Of a DNA stretch of 11,565 bases, positions 5,926-11,565 are shown piece by piece (the stretch's first letter is position 1; every line of letters starts with the position of its first letter). The stretch is from Aphodoplasma sp045592745 (GTDB lineage: Bacteria; Bacillota; Clostridia; UBA1381; UMGS1253). The translations under genes were made by a program, and so were the position numbers. The notes below the pieces were generated by a model that searched no databases, was not told the DNA's origin, and saw only the letters and a list, made by a program, of their open reading frames with translations. The stretch is taken from NCBI GenBank assembly GCA_045592745.1, contig JAZNVH010000003.1, positions 1 through 11,565 on the forward strand, written 5' to 3'.

Positions 5926-7023
5926 TTATCCCACATACCAGCTCTCACCCGTCGCATAATCTATCATTATGCAGGGCTGAACATTATAGCAAAATACGCA
6001 GATGCAAATGCCCTTTCCGTTATCTTCAACAGAGTATGCCTCTAAAAGCACTCCGTCTGCAACAAGATTTTTTCCGCTGAAAACAGGCGTTACACGATAC
6101 ATAACATTGTTTCCCGTTCTGTCAATATAATCGTCTATTTCATTTTCAAACGGAAGCATTCCCTCTGTGTTCATATATCTTGTGCCAGTAATAAGATTTC
6201 TTTTATTCGCATTTTCCCCCGTCAGCTGAAACCCAATTAAATGACATCTGTTATATAAATACCTTCCGTCAACGACATCATACGCCTTGTTTATCCAGCC
6301 CGTAGGCTTTACGGAGCTGATGCTTTCTCTTTTTTCGGTTGGCATAAGCTCTGGCGATACAGATGCCATACAAACGTCACATCTTCCAAGCTCGTCAAGG
6401 CTGGAATAATATTCAAACGAAGCGTCAATTATCTCATAATCTTCAAAAAAGGGAACGTTTCCATTAAGATGTGCATACGCCGCTCCATTGTATGCAGGAA
6501 GCATACTCATTATAGTCTGATATTCCTCATCTTCAAACAGATTTCGTATTATATAAACCGTTTTGCTGCCGCTGTCCCACGCAACACCAAGGTTAAACCC
6601 TTCCGCAATAAAACGTATTGGCAGCATCGTTCTGTCATTAATTATCGCAGGCGCAACGTCGAGCGTATGTGCCTTGTTGTTCAGATGTGCCGTTTTGCTG
6701 TTTATAACAAGCTTTATTTTGTCATCGTTCATTGTAAGTGTTACTGTTTTGGTATTATCGTCCCAGCTAACACTTCCCCCAAATGCCTCAATAATCGCTC
6801 TTATGGGCACAAGCGTTCTGTCATTTACTATAACAGGCGCGGTTTGACGTCCTGCATCAATTTGTGCACTTGCGCCGTTTATCTTCATTATCGGGTCATT
6901 AATCTTCATACTCACAACAACATCGGCAGGACTTGCACTGTGCGCACATACACAAACCGAGCAGGCAAGAATTATGCAAATCATCGTAAATGCAGATAAC
7001 AGCCTTTTTATTTTTAACAACAT
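5926..7023 (-). CDS. Secreted stalk-domain DNA/RNA non-specific endonuclease
   Basis: The protein has 365 residues. Residues 1-28 are a signal peptide (KIKR, a hydrophobic core, then CAHSA). Residues 36-98 and 99-159 are two copper-amine-oxidase-N-type stalk repeats, each with the hallmark pattern: VNDRTLVPIRAIIEAFG plus VSWDD, and INDRTMLPIRFIAEGF plus VAWDS. Residues 190-365 are a DNA/RNA non-specific endonuclease domain of the EndA/NucA-related type, seen in YNRCHLIGFQLTGENANKRN followed by LITGTRYMN, then PFENEIDDYI and the terminal NVQPCIMIDYATGESW. H261 is the likely general base and N276 a candidate metal ligand. The classical RGH is RCH here. The stalk repeats are not an oxidase; in Firmicutes they act as surface or wall-associated spacers. 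Likely role: extracellular nucleic-acid degradation for nutrients or matrix turnover. The SD (complement of 7027-7032) is close to the start. Confidence 0.9.
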   Translation of the reverse strand: MLLKIKRLLSAFTMICIILACSVCVCAHSASPADVVVSMKINDPIMKINGASAQIDAGRQTAPVIVNDRTLVPIRAIIEAFGGSVSWDDNTKTVTLTMNDDKIKLVINSKTAHLNNKAHTLDVAPAIINDRTMLPIRFIAEGFNLGVAWDSGSKTVYIIRNLFEDEEYQTIMSMLPAYNGAAYAHLNGNVPFFEDYEIIDASFEYYSSLDELGRCDVCMASVSPELMPTEKRESISSVKPTGWINKAYDVVDGRYLYNRCHLIGFQLTGENANKRNLITGTRYMNTEGMLPFENEIDDYIDRTGNNVMYRVTPVFSGKNLVADGVLLEAYSVEDNGKGICICVFCYNVQPCIMIDYATGESWYVG

Positions 7024-7057
7024 ATCTCCCCCTTGTCATCATTATGTATTAATTTAT

Positions 7058-7086
7058 ATTGTACCCAAAAAACACAAATTTTGCAA
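7058..7086 (-). promoter_or_regulatory. Sigma-A promoter of the secreted nuclease gene
   Basis: On the minus strand, TTGCAA (7081-7086) and TACAAT (7058-7063) have a 17-base spacer. The -35 overlaps one arm of the inverted repeat at 7082-7090. Confidence 0.72.
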
Positions 7087-7153
7087 CCGCTTTTGTGTAT
7101 CAATATTAATTTTCTGTTAATTAAATTATAAAAAGCTTTGCATAGCGGTTGCA
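7082..7153. repeat. 9-bp inverted repeat (possible shared operator) in the divergent region
   Basis: TGCAACCGC at 7082-7090 is the exact reverse complement of GCGGTTGCA at 7145-7153, with a 54-base gap. One arm covers the nuclease -35 and the other lies inside the spacer of the clpE promoter. A direct repeat TTGCATA also occurs at 7138-7144 and 7149-7155, 11 bp apart. It does not match CtsR (GGTCAAA tandem) or HrcA/CIRCE sites. Confidence 0.5.
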
Positions 7154-7166
7154 TATATGTTATACT
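7138..7166 (+). promoter_or_regulatory. Sigma-A promoter of the ClpE-like gene
   Basis: TTGCAT at 7138-7143 and TATACT at 7161-7166 are separated by 17 bases, about 75 bases before the start codon. A second TATAAT at 7168-7173 lacks a well-spaced -35. Confidence 0.65.
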
Positions 7167-7242
7167 CTATAATAGTATATTATAGCTTTTAAATATAAGA
7201 TTGACTTTATATATACGCAAAGACAGAAAGAAGGTAATTACT

Positions 7243-9567
7243 ATGCTGTGCAGTAAATGCAAAAAAAATGTCGCAGTAGTTTTTATAACAAAGCTTGAAG
7301 GAGATAAACAGACAAACGAAGGACTTTGCCTTTCATGTGCAAAGGCGCTTGGCATAGCACCGATAGACCAGTTTGTCGGACAAATGGGCATTGAAGACGC
7401 TGATATAGACGCCTTAAGCAGCGAGCTTACATCTATGATGCAGGGGATCGAAAGCGGAGAAATCGACGAATCTATGCTCGCAGGGTTTGAAGAAGGTGAT
7501 GAGGCTAATGCGCCAACCATGAACCTTCTTGGCAAAATGTTTGGTTCTTTTGGTATGCCGAATATGCCCAAAAACGAAAATAAAAACACTGATGAGAATA
7601 ATAATGAGGAAAAATCATCTGTAAAAACAGCTACTCAAAAGCCTAAAAAGAAAAAGAAAAAAATGCTCGAAACGTATGGCACAAACCTTAGCGCAAAAGC
7701 AGCTGCAGGTCTTGTTGACCGCGTAATCGGAAGAAATGCGGAGATTGACAGAGTAGTACAGATTTTAAACAGGCGCACAAAAAACAATCCTGTCCTTCTC
7801 GGCGAGCCGGGCGTGGGCAAAACTGCCATTGCAGAAGGGTTGGCTGTGCGCATATATGAAAAAAATGTACCACCAAAGCTATTTGACCGCGAGGTATATC
7901 TTTTAGACTTTACGGCGCTTGTTGCGGGCACGCAATTTCGCGGTCAGTTCGAGGCAAGACTCAAAAACGTAATCGAAGAGGTCAAAAGCCTTGGAAATAT
8001 AATTCTCGTAATAGACGAGCTTCACAATATCGTGGGCGCAGGCGATGCCGAAGGTGCAATGAGTGCGGCAAATATATTAAAGCCTGCTCTTGCGCGCGGC
8101 GAAATACAGGTTCTTGGCGCGACGACGCTAAACGAATATCGCAAGCACATTGAAAAAGATACAGCACTTGAACGTCGCTTTCAAACTGTTATCGTTGATG
8201 AACCGTCAATCGAGGACAGCATAGAAATTCTAAAAGGCATTCGTGAATATTATGAAAATTATCACAGTGTGAAAATATCCGATGAACTTATCGAGGCTGC
8301 GGTAAAGCTTTCAGAAAGATACATTACCGACAGATTTTTGCCCGATAAAGCAATAGACGTAATCGACGAGGCAGGCTCACGTGCAAACCTTAAAAACATG
8401 GCACTTGCCGAGCTTGCAGTGCTCGAGGGTGAACTTGAAGAAGTTTTAGCAAAAAAAGAGGATGCCGCACGCGCAGATTCTATTGACGATTATCAAAAGG
8501 CGGCAGAGCTTAAATTTGCCGAGTCAAAACTTCGTGAGGACATCGAGAAAAAGAAGCTCGAGAGCAAAAGCCCCGAAATTACTGTTGACGATATTGCAAG
8601 CGTAATTGAGGCGTGGACAAAAATCCCCGTACAGCGCATTACGGAGCTTGAATCAGAAAAGCTTTTAGAGCTTGAAAGCCGCATACACAAACGCATAATC
8701 GGTCAAAACAATGCTGTCGAGGCAGTATGCAGAGCAATAAGACGTCGCCGCGCAGGTATAACAAAAAAAGTGCGTCCCGTTTCATTTGTTTTTGTAGGTC
8801 CGACGGGCGTTGGTAAAACTGAGCTTGTAAAGGCTATGGCAGAGGCTCTTTTTGATAACGAAGAGTCAATTATACGCTTTGATATGAGCGAATTTTCGGA
8901 AAAGCACTCTGTGGCAAAGCTTATAGGAGCGCCTCCCGGATACGTTGGATATGACGACGCAGGCCAGCTTACTGAAAAAGTACGTCGCAAGCCATATTCT
9001 ATTATACTGCTCGACGAAATTGAAAAGGCACATCCCGAAATATTCAATATACTTTTGCAAATACTTGATGATGGTCGCATCACAGACAGTCACGGCAAGG
9101 TCGTAAGCTTTGAAAACACCGTTATAGTAATGACATCAAATGCGGGAAGCGACCTTAAAACAGGCAATCTCGGCTTTATAAATGACGAAGACAGCGCTAT
9201 CGAATCAAAGGTAAGCACAGCGCTTAAATCAATTTTCAGACCCGAATTTTTAAACAGAATTGACGAAACTGTTGTGTTTAAACAGCTTAAGCACGACGAG
9301 CTTTTAAAGATTATTGATTTAATGCTTGCTGATATGATTAGCGAGCTTGGCGATAAAAAAATTACGCTTATCGTTTCGGATGAGGCAAAAGAGCTTATTC
9401 TTAAAGAAGGCTATGACCCCAAATACGGCGCAAGACCATTAAGACGTGTAATCGCACGCAAAATCGAAGATGAAATTGCATATATGATAATAAAATCCGA
9501 ACTTTGCGCAGGTGACACAGCTAAGGTTATCGCAAATGAAGACAAAATCAGTATAATAAAAGAATAA
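7243..9567 (+). CDS. clpE: ClpE-like Hsp100 ATPase with N-terminal zinc finger
   Basis: The protein is a 774-residue class I Clp/Hsp100 unfoldase. Residues 1-35 are a four-cysteine zinc module (C3, C6, C29, C32), as in ClpE and McsA, replacing the double Clp-N repeat of ClpC. Residues 60-140 are a low-complexity linker ending in a Lys-rich run. AAA+ domain 1 has Walker A GEPGVGKT (187-194) and Walker B VIDEL (256-260). A short middle domain with a UVR-like coiled coil spans roughly 390-440. AAA+ domain 2 has Walker A GPTGVGKT (519-526) and Walker B ILLDE (588-592). An LGF tripeptide near 643-645 sits where ClpC/ClpE carry the ClpP-docking loop, so it probably feeds ClpP. I start at 7243 because AAAGAAGG precedes it and C3 belongs to the finger; the frame can extend to a TTG at 7201 without an SD. 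ClpE is usually CtsR-controlled, but no CtsR tandem site is visible. It could be annotated ClpC by general pipelines. Confidence 0.93.
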   Translation: MLCSKCKKNVAVVFITKLEGDKQTNEGLCLSCAKALGIAPIDQFVGQMGIEDADIDALSSELTSMMQGIESGEIDESMLAGFEEGDEANAPTMNLLGKMFGSFGMPNMPKNENKNTDENNNEEKSSVKTATQKPKKKKKKMLETYGTNLSAKAAAGLVDRVIGRNAEIDRVVQILNRRTKNNPVLLGEPGVGKTAIAEGLAVRIYEKNVPPKLFDREVYLLDFTALVAGTQFRGQFEARLKNVIEEVKSLGNIILVIDELHNIVGAGDAEGAMSAANILKPALARGEIQVLGATTLNEYRKHIEKDTALERRFQTVIVDEPSIEDSIEILKGIREYYENYHSVKISDELIEAAVKLSERYITDRFLPDKAIDVIDEAGSRANLKNMALAELAVLEGELEEVLAKKEDAARADSIDDYQKAAELKFAESKLREDIEKKKLESKSPEITVDDIASVIEAWTKIPVQRITELESEKLLELESRIHKRIIGQNNAVEAVCRAIRRRRAGITKKVRPVSFVFVGPTGVGKTELVKAMAEALFDNEESIIRFDMSEFSEKHSVAKLIGAPPGYVGYDDAGQLTEKVRRKPYSIILLDEIEKAHPEIFNILLQILDDGRITDSHGKVVSFENTVIVMTSNAGSDLKTGNLGFINDEDSAIESKVSTALKSIFRPEFLNRIDETVVFKQLKHDELLKIIDLMLADMISELGDKKITLIVSDEAKELILKEGYDPKYGARPLRRVIARKIEDEIAYMIIKSELCAGDTAKVIANEDKISIIKE

Positions 9568-9590
9568 TTGTAAAAAATAATTTATAACCA

Positions 9591-9628
9591 AAATAGTTGT
9601 CACTTCCCTTTTGAAGTGGCAATTATTT
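9591..9628 (+). terminator. Probable terminator after the ClpE-like gene
   Basis: A 16-bp stem (9591-9606 with 9613-9628, two G-U pairs) closes a 6-base loop 23 bases after the stop codon. The U-rich part lies within the stem's 3' arm (AATTATTT) rather than after it, so termination may be imperfect. The remaining stretch to the tRNA promoter (9629-9733) shows nothing I recognise. Confidence 0.65.
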
Positions 9629-9733
9629 AATGGTTTATGGGATGCTAAAGGCACAAAAACGCCCTTTTATTGCAGTATATTTTTAATAAACAGGGATTTT
9701 AAGAAAAAATTTACGTCTTTTTGAAAAAAAGTG

Positions 9734-9762
9734 TTGACAAACGAGCTTAGTGCTGTTATAAT
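9734..9762 (+). promoter_or_regulatory. Consensus sigma-A promoter of the tRNA operon
   Basis: TTGACA (9734-9739) and TATAAT (9757-9762) are perfect consensus boxes with a 17-base spacer, 33 bases ahead of the first tRNA. Confidence 0.95.
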
Positions 9763-9795
9763 TTTATAAGTCAGCTATCAATAAGACGCATATTT

Positions 9796-9870
9796 GCGGG
9801 TGTAGTTCAATGGCTAGAATCTCAGCCTTCCAAGCTGATTGTGTGGGTTCGATTCCCATCACCCGCTCCA
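9796..9870 (+). tRNA. tRNA-Gly (anticodon TCC)
   Basis: The acceptor stem GCGGGTG pairs with CACCCGC. The anticodon stem TCAGC/GCTGA encloses CTTCCAA, giving anticodon TCC. The T-loop TTCGATT is present and CCA is encoded. First of five co-transcribed tRNAs. Confidence 0.97.
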
Positions 9871-9874
9871 AAAT

Positions 9875-9951
<77 letters not shown>

Positions 9952-9967
9952 TTTTTTTACAAAATAT

Positions 9968-10045
9968 GGTGGGTATAGCTCAGTTGGTTAGAGCGCCAGA
10001 TTGTGGCTCTGGAGGTCGTGAGTTCGACTCTCACTATCCACCCCA
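9968..10045 (+). tRNA. tRNA-His (anticodon GTG)
   Basis: The acceptor GTGGGTA pairs with TATCCAC. G9968 is the encoded extra G(-1), opposite discriminator C10042, the hallmark of tRNA-His. The anticodon loop TTGTGGC gives GTG. CCA is encoded. Confidence 0.97.
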
Positions 10046-10075
10046 CTTTATTATATATATTTAATTTGGTGATGC

Positions 10076-10152
10076 TGGGATGTAGCCAAGTCGGTAAGGC
10101 ACCAGACTTTGACTCTGGCATTTCGTAGGTTCGAGTCCTGCCATCCCAACCA
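10076..10152 (+). tRNA. tRNA-Gln (anticodon TTG)
   Basis: The acceptor TGGGATG pairs with CATCCCA. The anticodon stem CCAGA/TCTGG encloses CTTTGAC, giving TTG, which reads CAA and CAG. Discriminator A and CCA are encoded. This is the normal Gln tRNA, not an ochre suppressor. Confidence 0.97.
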
Positions 10153-10157
10153 TATAC

Positions 10158-10233
10158 GGGCCATTAGCTCAGTCGGCAGAGCACTTGACTTTTAATCAAG
10201 GTGTCCCGCGTTCGAATCGCGGATGGCTCACCA
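10158..10233 (+). tRNA. tRNA-Lys (anticodon TTT)
   Basis: The acceptor GGGCCAT pairs with ATGGCTC (one G-U pair). The anticodon stem CTTGA/TCAAG encloses CTTTTAA, giving TTT. CCA is encoded. Last tRNA of the operon, directly followed by its terminator. Confidence 0.97.
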
Positions 10234-10274
10234 GAAAAGACCGTCAATTTCAATACGAAATTGGCGGTCTTTTC
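10234..10274 (+). terminator. tRNA operon terminator
   Basis: A 17-bp stem (10234-10250 with 10258-10274, one G-U) with a 7-base loop has its U tract at 10270-10273. It starts at the first base after the Lys CCA. Confidence 0.92.
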
Positions 10275-10277
10275 AAC

Positions 10278-10450
10278 TAAATCCGTCTTTGCAGACGGAA
10301 TATATCCACTATCGTGGATGAAATCTGCTTACGCAGATGAAATACGCCTTACGGCGTGTGGATTTAAGACGGATTTAATTTCATCGAAGCCAAAGGCTTT
10401 GATTTCATCCAAACTTGTTTGGATTTCATCGTGCTTTGCACGATTTCATT
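10278..10450. repeat. Palindrome array: seven different small hairpins separated by an 8-base word
   Basis: Seven adjacent hairpins of 5-9 bp with 3-4 base loops lie at 10282-10299, 10304-10319, 10323-10338, 10344-10357, 10383-10403, 10407-10424 and 10428-10444. Their stems differ from one another, but the word GATGAAAT recurs at 10317 and 10336, and its reverse complement ATTTCATC at 10378, 10402 and 10423, with ATTTCATT at 10443. A perfect 12-bp inverted repeat (10278-10289 with 10366-10377) encloses hairpins 2-4 and competes with hairpin 1. No coding role: the frame that runs through it starts inside tRNA-Lys. I recall similar sequence in gut Clostridia genomes but know of no named family. 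Confidence 0.85.
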
Positions 10451-10460
10451 ATTGTAATAG

Positions 10461-10486
10461 AACTGTCACTTTTGTGGCAGTTTTTT
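10461..10486 (+). terminator. Intrinsic terminator after the palindrome array
   Basis: A 9-bp stem AACTGTCAC / GTGGCAGTT (10461-10469 with 10474-10482, one G-U) with a TTTT loop runs into T6 at 10481-10486. No gene lies between it and the tRNA terminator, so it would stop read-through or a transcript of the array. Confidence 0.8.
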
Positions 10487-10521
10487 CTTGCAATTTATTT
10501 TCATATATGCTAAGCTATATG

Positions 10522-10682
10522 TGCGACGCAACTGAATATTTGGACAAACTATAGGGAAAGTATTTTTGTTTTTGGCAAAAATGCATTCTCTGTTTTGGCT
10601 TTCTCTTATAGTTTGTCAAAGTTGTGTCGCAGCAATCGGAATTATGCATTTTTCGTGCGTGGCTTCGGCTGCGCACTTTTTT
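10522..10682 (+). ncRNA. Candidate structured RNA (leader or 6S-like) ending in a UUCG terminator
   Basis: An outer stem pairs 10523-10533 with 10620-10630 (11 bp, one G-U). After an asymmetric bulge (10534-10542), an inner stem pairs GACAAACTATA at 10543-10553 with 10607-10617 (11 bp perfect). A further 5 bp pair 10556-10560 with 10599-10603. Inside is a hairpin, 10561-10568 with 10576-10583. AAAAATGCAT (10577-10586) is also the exact complement of ATGCATTTTT (10644-10653), a possible 10-bp pseudoknot or switch. The end is a 9-bp C(UUCG)G terminator (10655-10676) followed by T6. A weak promoter, TTGCAA (10488-10493) with TAAGCT (10511-10516), would start it near 10522. The 5' end is uncertain. 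I cannot match it to a known family. Confidence 0.65.
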
Positions 10683-10702
10683 ATTATAAAGGAGAATTTG
10701 TT

Positions 10703-10831
10703 ATGCCTGATTACAAGAGTATGTATTTTAAGCTGTTTAATTCAATTACAGATGCAATTGAAATTCTGAGCGAAGCGTAAAAGAACGCAGAAGAAGCATA
10801 TATCAATTCGTGCGAAGACGAAGAAGAATAA
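10703..10831 (+). pseudogene. Small acidic protein ORF interrupted by an in-frame TAA
   Basis: Starting at ATG 10703, eight bases after GGAGA (10691-10695), the frame reads MPDYKSMYFKLFNSITDAI then EILSEA and stops at TAA 10778-10780. The same frame continues for 16 codons, KNAEEAYINSCEDEEE, to TAA at 10829-10831, directly before a terminator. I recall a family of roughly 40-60 residue proteins in gut Clostridia of the form DYKxMYxxLF...AIxxLxxAQxxxEExY. In that pattern the interrupted position would be Gln, so a single CAA-to-TAA change would explain the break. What is made in the cell could be a 25-residue peptide. Function unknown. It lies immediately behind the structured RNA and its terminator, so its expression may depend on read-through. 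Confidence 0.6.
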
Positions 10832-10842
10832 CAAGCAAAGAG

Positions 10843-10866
10843 CACACTCCGCGAGGGTGTGTTTTT
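10843..10866 (+). terminator. Terminator after the small ORF
   Basis: CACACTC (10843-10849) pairs with GGGTGTG (10855-10861) in 7 bp with one G-U pair and a 5-base loop. T5 follows at 10862-10866. Confidence 0.85.
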
Positions 10867-10881
10867 AATTGTTCTTTTCTC

Positions 10882-10910
10882 TTGACATATTCTGTCAGTT
10901 ATTGTATAAT
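10882..10910 (+). promoter_or_regulatory. Consensus sigma-A promoter of the aldolase gene
   Basis: Perfect TTGACA (10882-10887) and TATAAT (10905-10910) have a 17-base spacer. The leader of about 80 bases can form a hairpin, 10931-10936 with 10943-10948, extended by AAAATC/GATTTT (10922-10927 with 10955-10960). It has no terminator. Confidence 0.95.
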
Positions 10911-10998
10911 AAAATCTGTATAAAATCAGTAAGTATGCCAATATACTTGTATAAGATTTTGGCGAATAAAAATCACAAAAACAGAAAGGTGATGTTAC

Positions 10999-11565
10999 AT
11001 GCTAGTTAATTTGAATCAGGTACTTATTCCGGCAAAGCAGAACAAATACGCAGTTGGTCTTTTCAACGCGGTAAATATGGAGCTTGCAAGGGGTATAATC
11101 GCTGCTGCAGAAAAGACAAATTCTCCCGTAATTATGGGTACAGCAGAAGTTCTTTTCCCATATGGTCCGCTTGAAGAGGTATCATATTATCTTCTTCCGA
11201 TGGCTAAAAAAGCAAGAGTTCCGGTAGTTGTTCACCTTGACCACGGTCTAAAAAAGGAAACTTGCCTTAAGGCTCTTGAGCTTGGTTTTACATCAATTAT
11301 GTATGACTGCTCAACAGATTCTTATGAAGAAAACGTAAGAAAGGTTAAGGAAATGGCGGACCTTGCACATTCTTATGGTGCAACAATCGAAGGTGAGCTC
11401 GGTCACGTTGGTGATAACGAAGGCTCAGCAGAGGGCAGCTCACACTTAGAGGACCCATCAAAGTATTTCACCGATCCTTCAATGGCAAAGGACTTTGTTG
11501 ACAGAACAGGTGTTGATGCTCTTGCAATAGCAGTAGGTAATGCACACGGTGCATACAAGCTTCCC
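10999..11565 (+). CDS. fba: Class II fructose-bisphosphate aldolase (3' end beyond window)
   Basis: The first 189 residues of a zinc-dependent class II aldolase, normally about 280-310 residues, are present. It cleaves fructose 1,6-bisphosphate to dihydroxyacetone phosphate and glyceraldehyde 3-phosphate in glycolysis, or works in reverse. Visible active-site elements are VVVHLDHG (D81 catalytic, H82 zinc ligand), TIEGELGHVG (E131/E133 region) and AVGNAHG (H183 zinc ligand). The third zinc His, the GGSD phosphate loop and the NVDTD motif would lie beyond 11565. Start 10999 has AAAGGTG upstream. A strong promoter and separate terminators make it its own unit, fitting a highly expressed central-metabolism gene. 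Tagatose-bisphosphate aldolase (GatY/KbaY) is the main alternative and needs the C-terminal half to exclude. Confidence 0.93.
   Translation, partial: MLVNLNQVLIPAKQNKYAVGLFNAVNMELARGIIAAAEKTNSPVIMGTAEVLFPYGPLEEVSYYLLPMAKKARVPVVVHLDHGLKKETCLKALELGFTSIMYDCSTDSYEENVRKVKEMADLAHSYGATIEGELGHVGDNEGSAEGSSHLEDPSKYFTDPSMAKDFVDRTGVDALAIAVGNAHGAYKLP

Noticed and set aside
6469..6999. 176-codon plus-strand frame inside the nuclease gene
   Set aside because: It is antisense to a clearly conserved protein with signal peptide and domains, and has no SD or family resemblance.
7201..7242. Upstream TTG start for the ClpE-like protein
   Set aside because: There is no SD before it, while the ATG at 7243 has AAAGAAGG and begins directly at the zinc-finger motif.
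10278..10450. CRISPR array
   Set aside because: The separator is only 8 bases, changes orientation mid-array, and the intervening pieces are palindromes rather than unique 30-base spacers. No cas gene is present.
10201..10554. 117-codon plus-strand frame across tRNA-Lys and the palindrome array
   Set aside because: It starts inside tRNA-Lys, has no SD, and its repetitive ISSKPKALISSKL-like text is only the translation of the repeated separators.
10922..10960. Riboswitch in the aldolase leader
   Set aside because: There is only one modest hairpin, with no terminator or SD-masking partner and no recognisable aptamer loops.

Overview
The window reads as low-GC, AT-rich chromosomal DNA of a spore-forming Clostridia-type Firmicute, probably an anaerobe. 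The evidence is strong AGGAGG-type ribosome binding sites, textbook sigma-A promoters, hairpin-plus-U-tract terminators after most transcription units, a CotJC/YdbD-like manganese catalase, a ClpE-like chaperone, CCA-encoding tRNA genes in a compact array and a yybP-ykoY manganese riboswitch. No plasmid or phage backbone genes are visible. The only mobile DNA is the very start of an IS3-type transposase gene at the left edge.

Left part, minus strand (1-4740): the first 21 codons of an IS3-type OrfA run off the left edge, with the start site masked by a hairpin. Next comes a manganese catalase, then a four-gene sugar-metabolism block in the order of transcription: AraC-family regulator, Gfo/Idh/MocA oxidoreductase, a second divergent Gfo/Idh/MocA-like protein, and a TIM-barrel sugar-phosphate isomerase/epimerase. 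The last three are spaced 17-20 bases apart, each with its own Shine-Dalgarno, and end in a strong terminator at 938-974. They look like one operon that oxidises and isomerises a sugar or glycoside, with the AraC protein as probable local regulator. The substrate is not evident.

Middle (5029-7023): a sigma-A promoter drives a manganese riboswitch leader, then mntP (Mn2+ exporter), ending in a bidirectional terminator. The leader can be folded by eye into an aptamer, a competing hairpin, an antiterminator and a terminator, giving a full Mn2+-ON transcriptional switch. A secreted protein on the minus strand carries two copper-amine-oxidase-N-type stalk repeats and a DNA/RNA non-specific endonuclease domain.

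Right part (7024-11565): the divergent region between the nuclease and the ClpE-like ATPase carries both promoters and a 9-bp inverted repeat touching each. After the ClpE gene comes a five-tRNA operon (Gly-Arg-His-Gln-Lys) with consensus promoter and terminator. It is followed by an unusual array of seven different small palindromes separated by an 8-base word in opposite orientations (10278-10450). Then comes a long structured RNA candidate with a 10-bp pseudoknot-type pairing and a UUCG terminator directly ahead of a tiny acidic ORF interrupted by an in-frame TAA. The window ends inside a class II fructose-bisphosphate aldolase gene with a perfect sigma-A promoter.

The most interesting non-annotated material is the palindrome array, the structured RNA with its broken small ORF, and the riboswitch expression platform.
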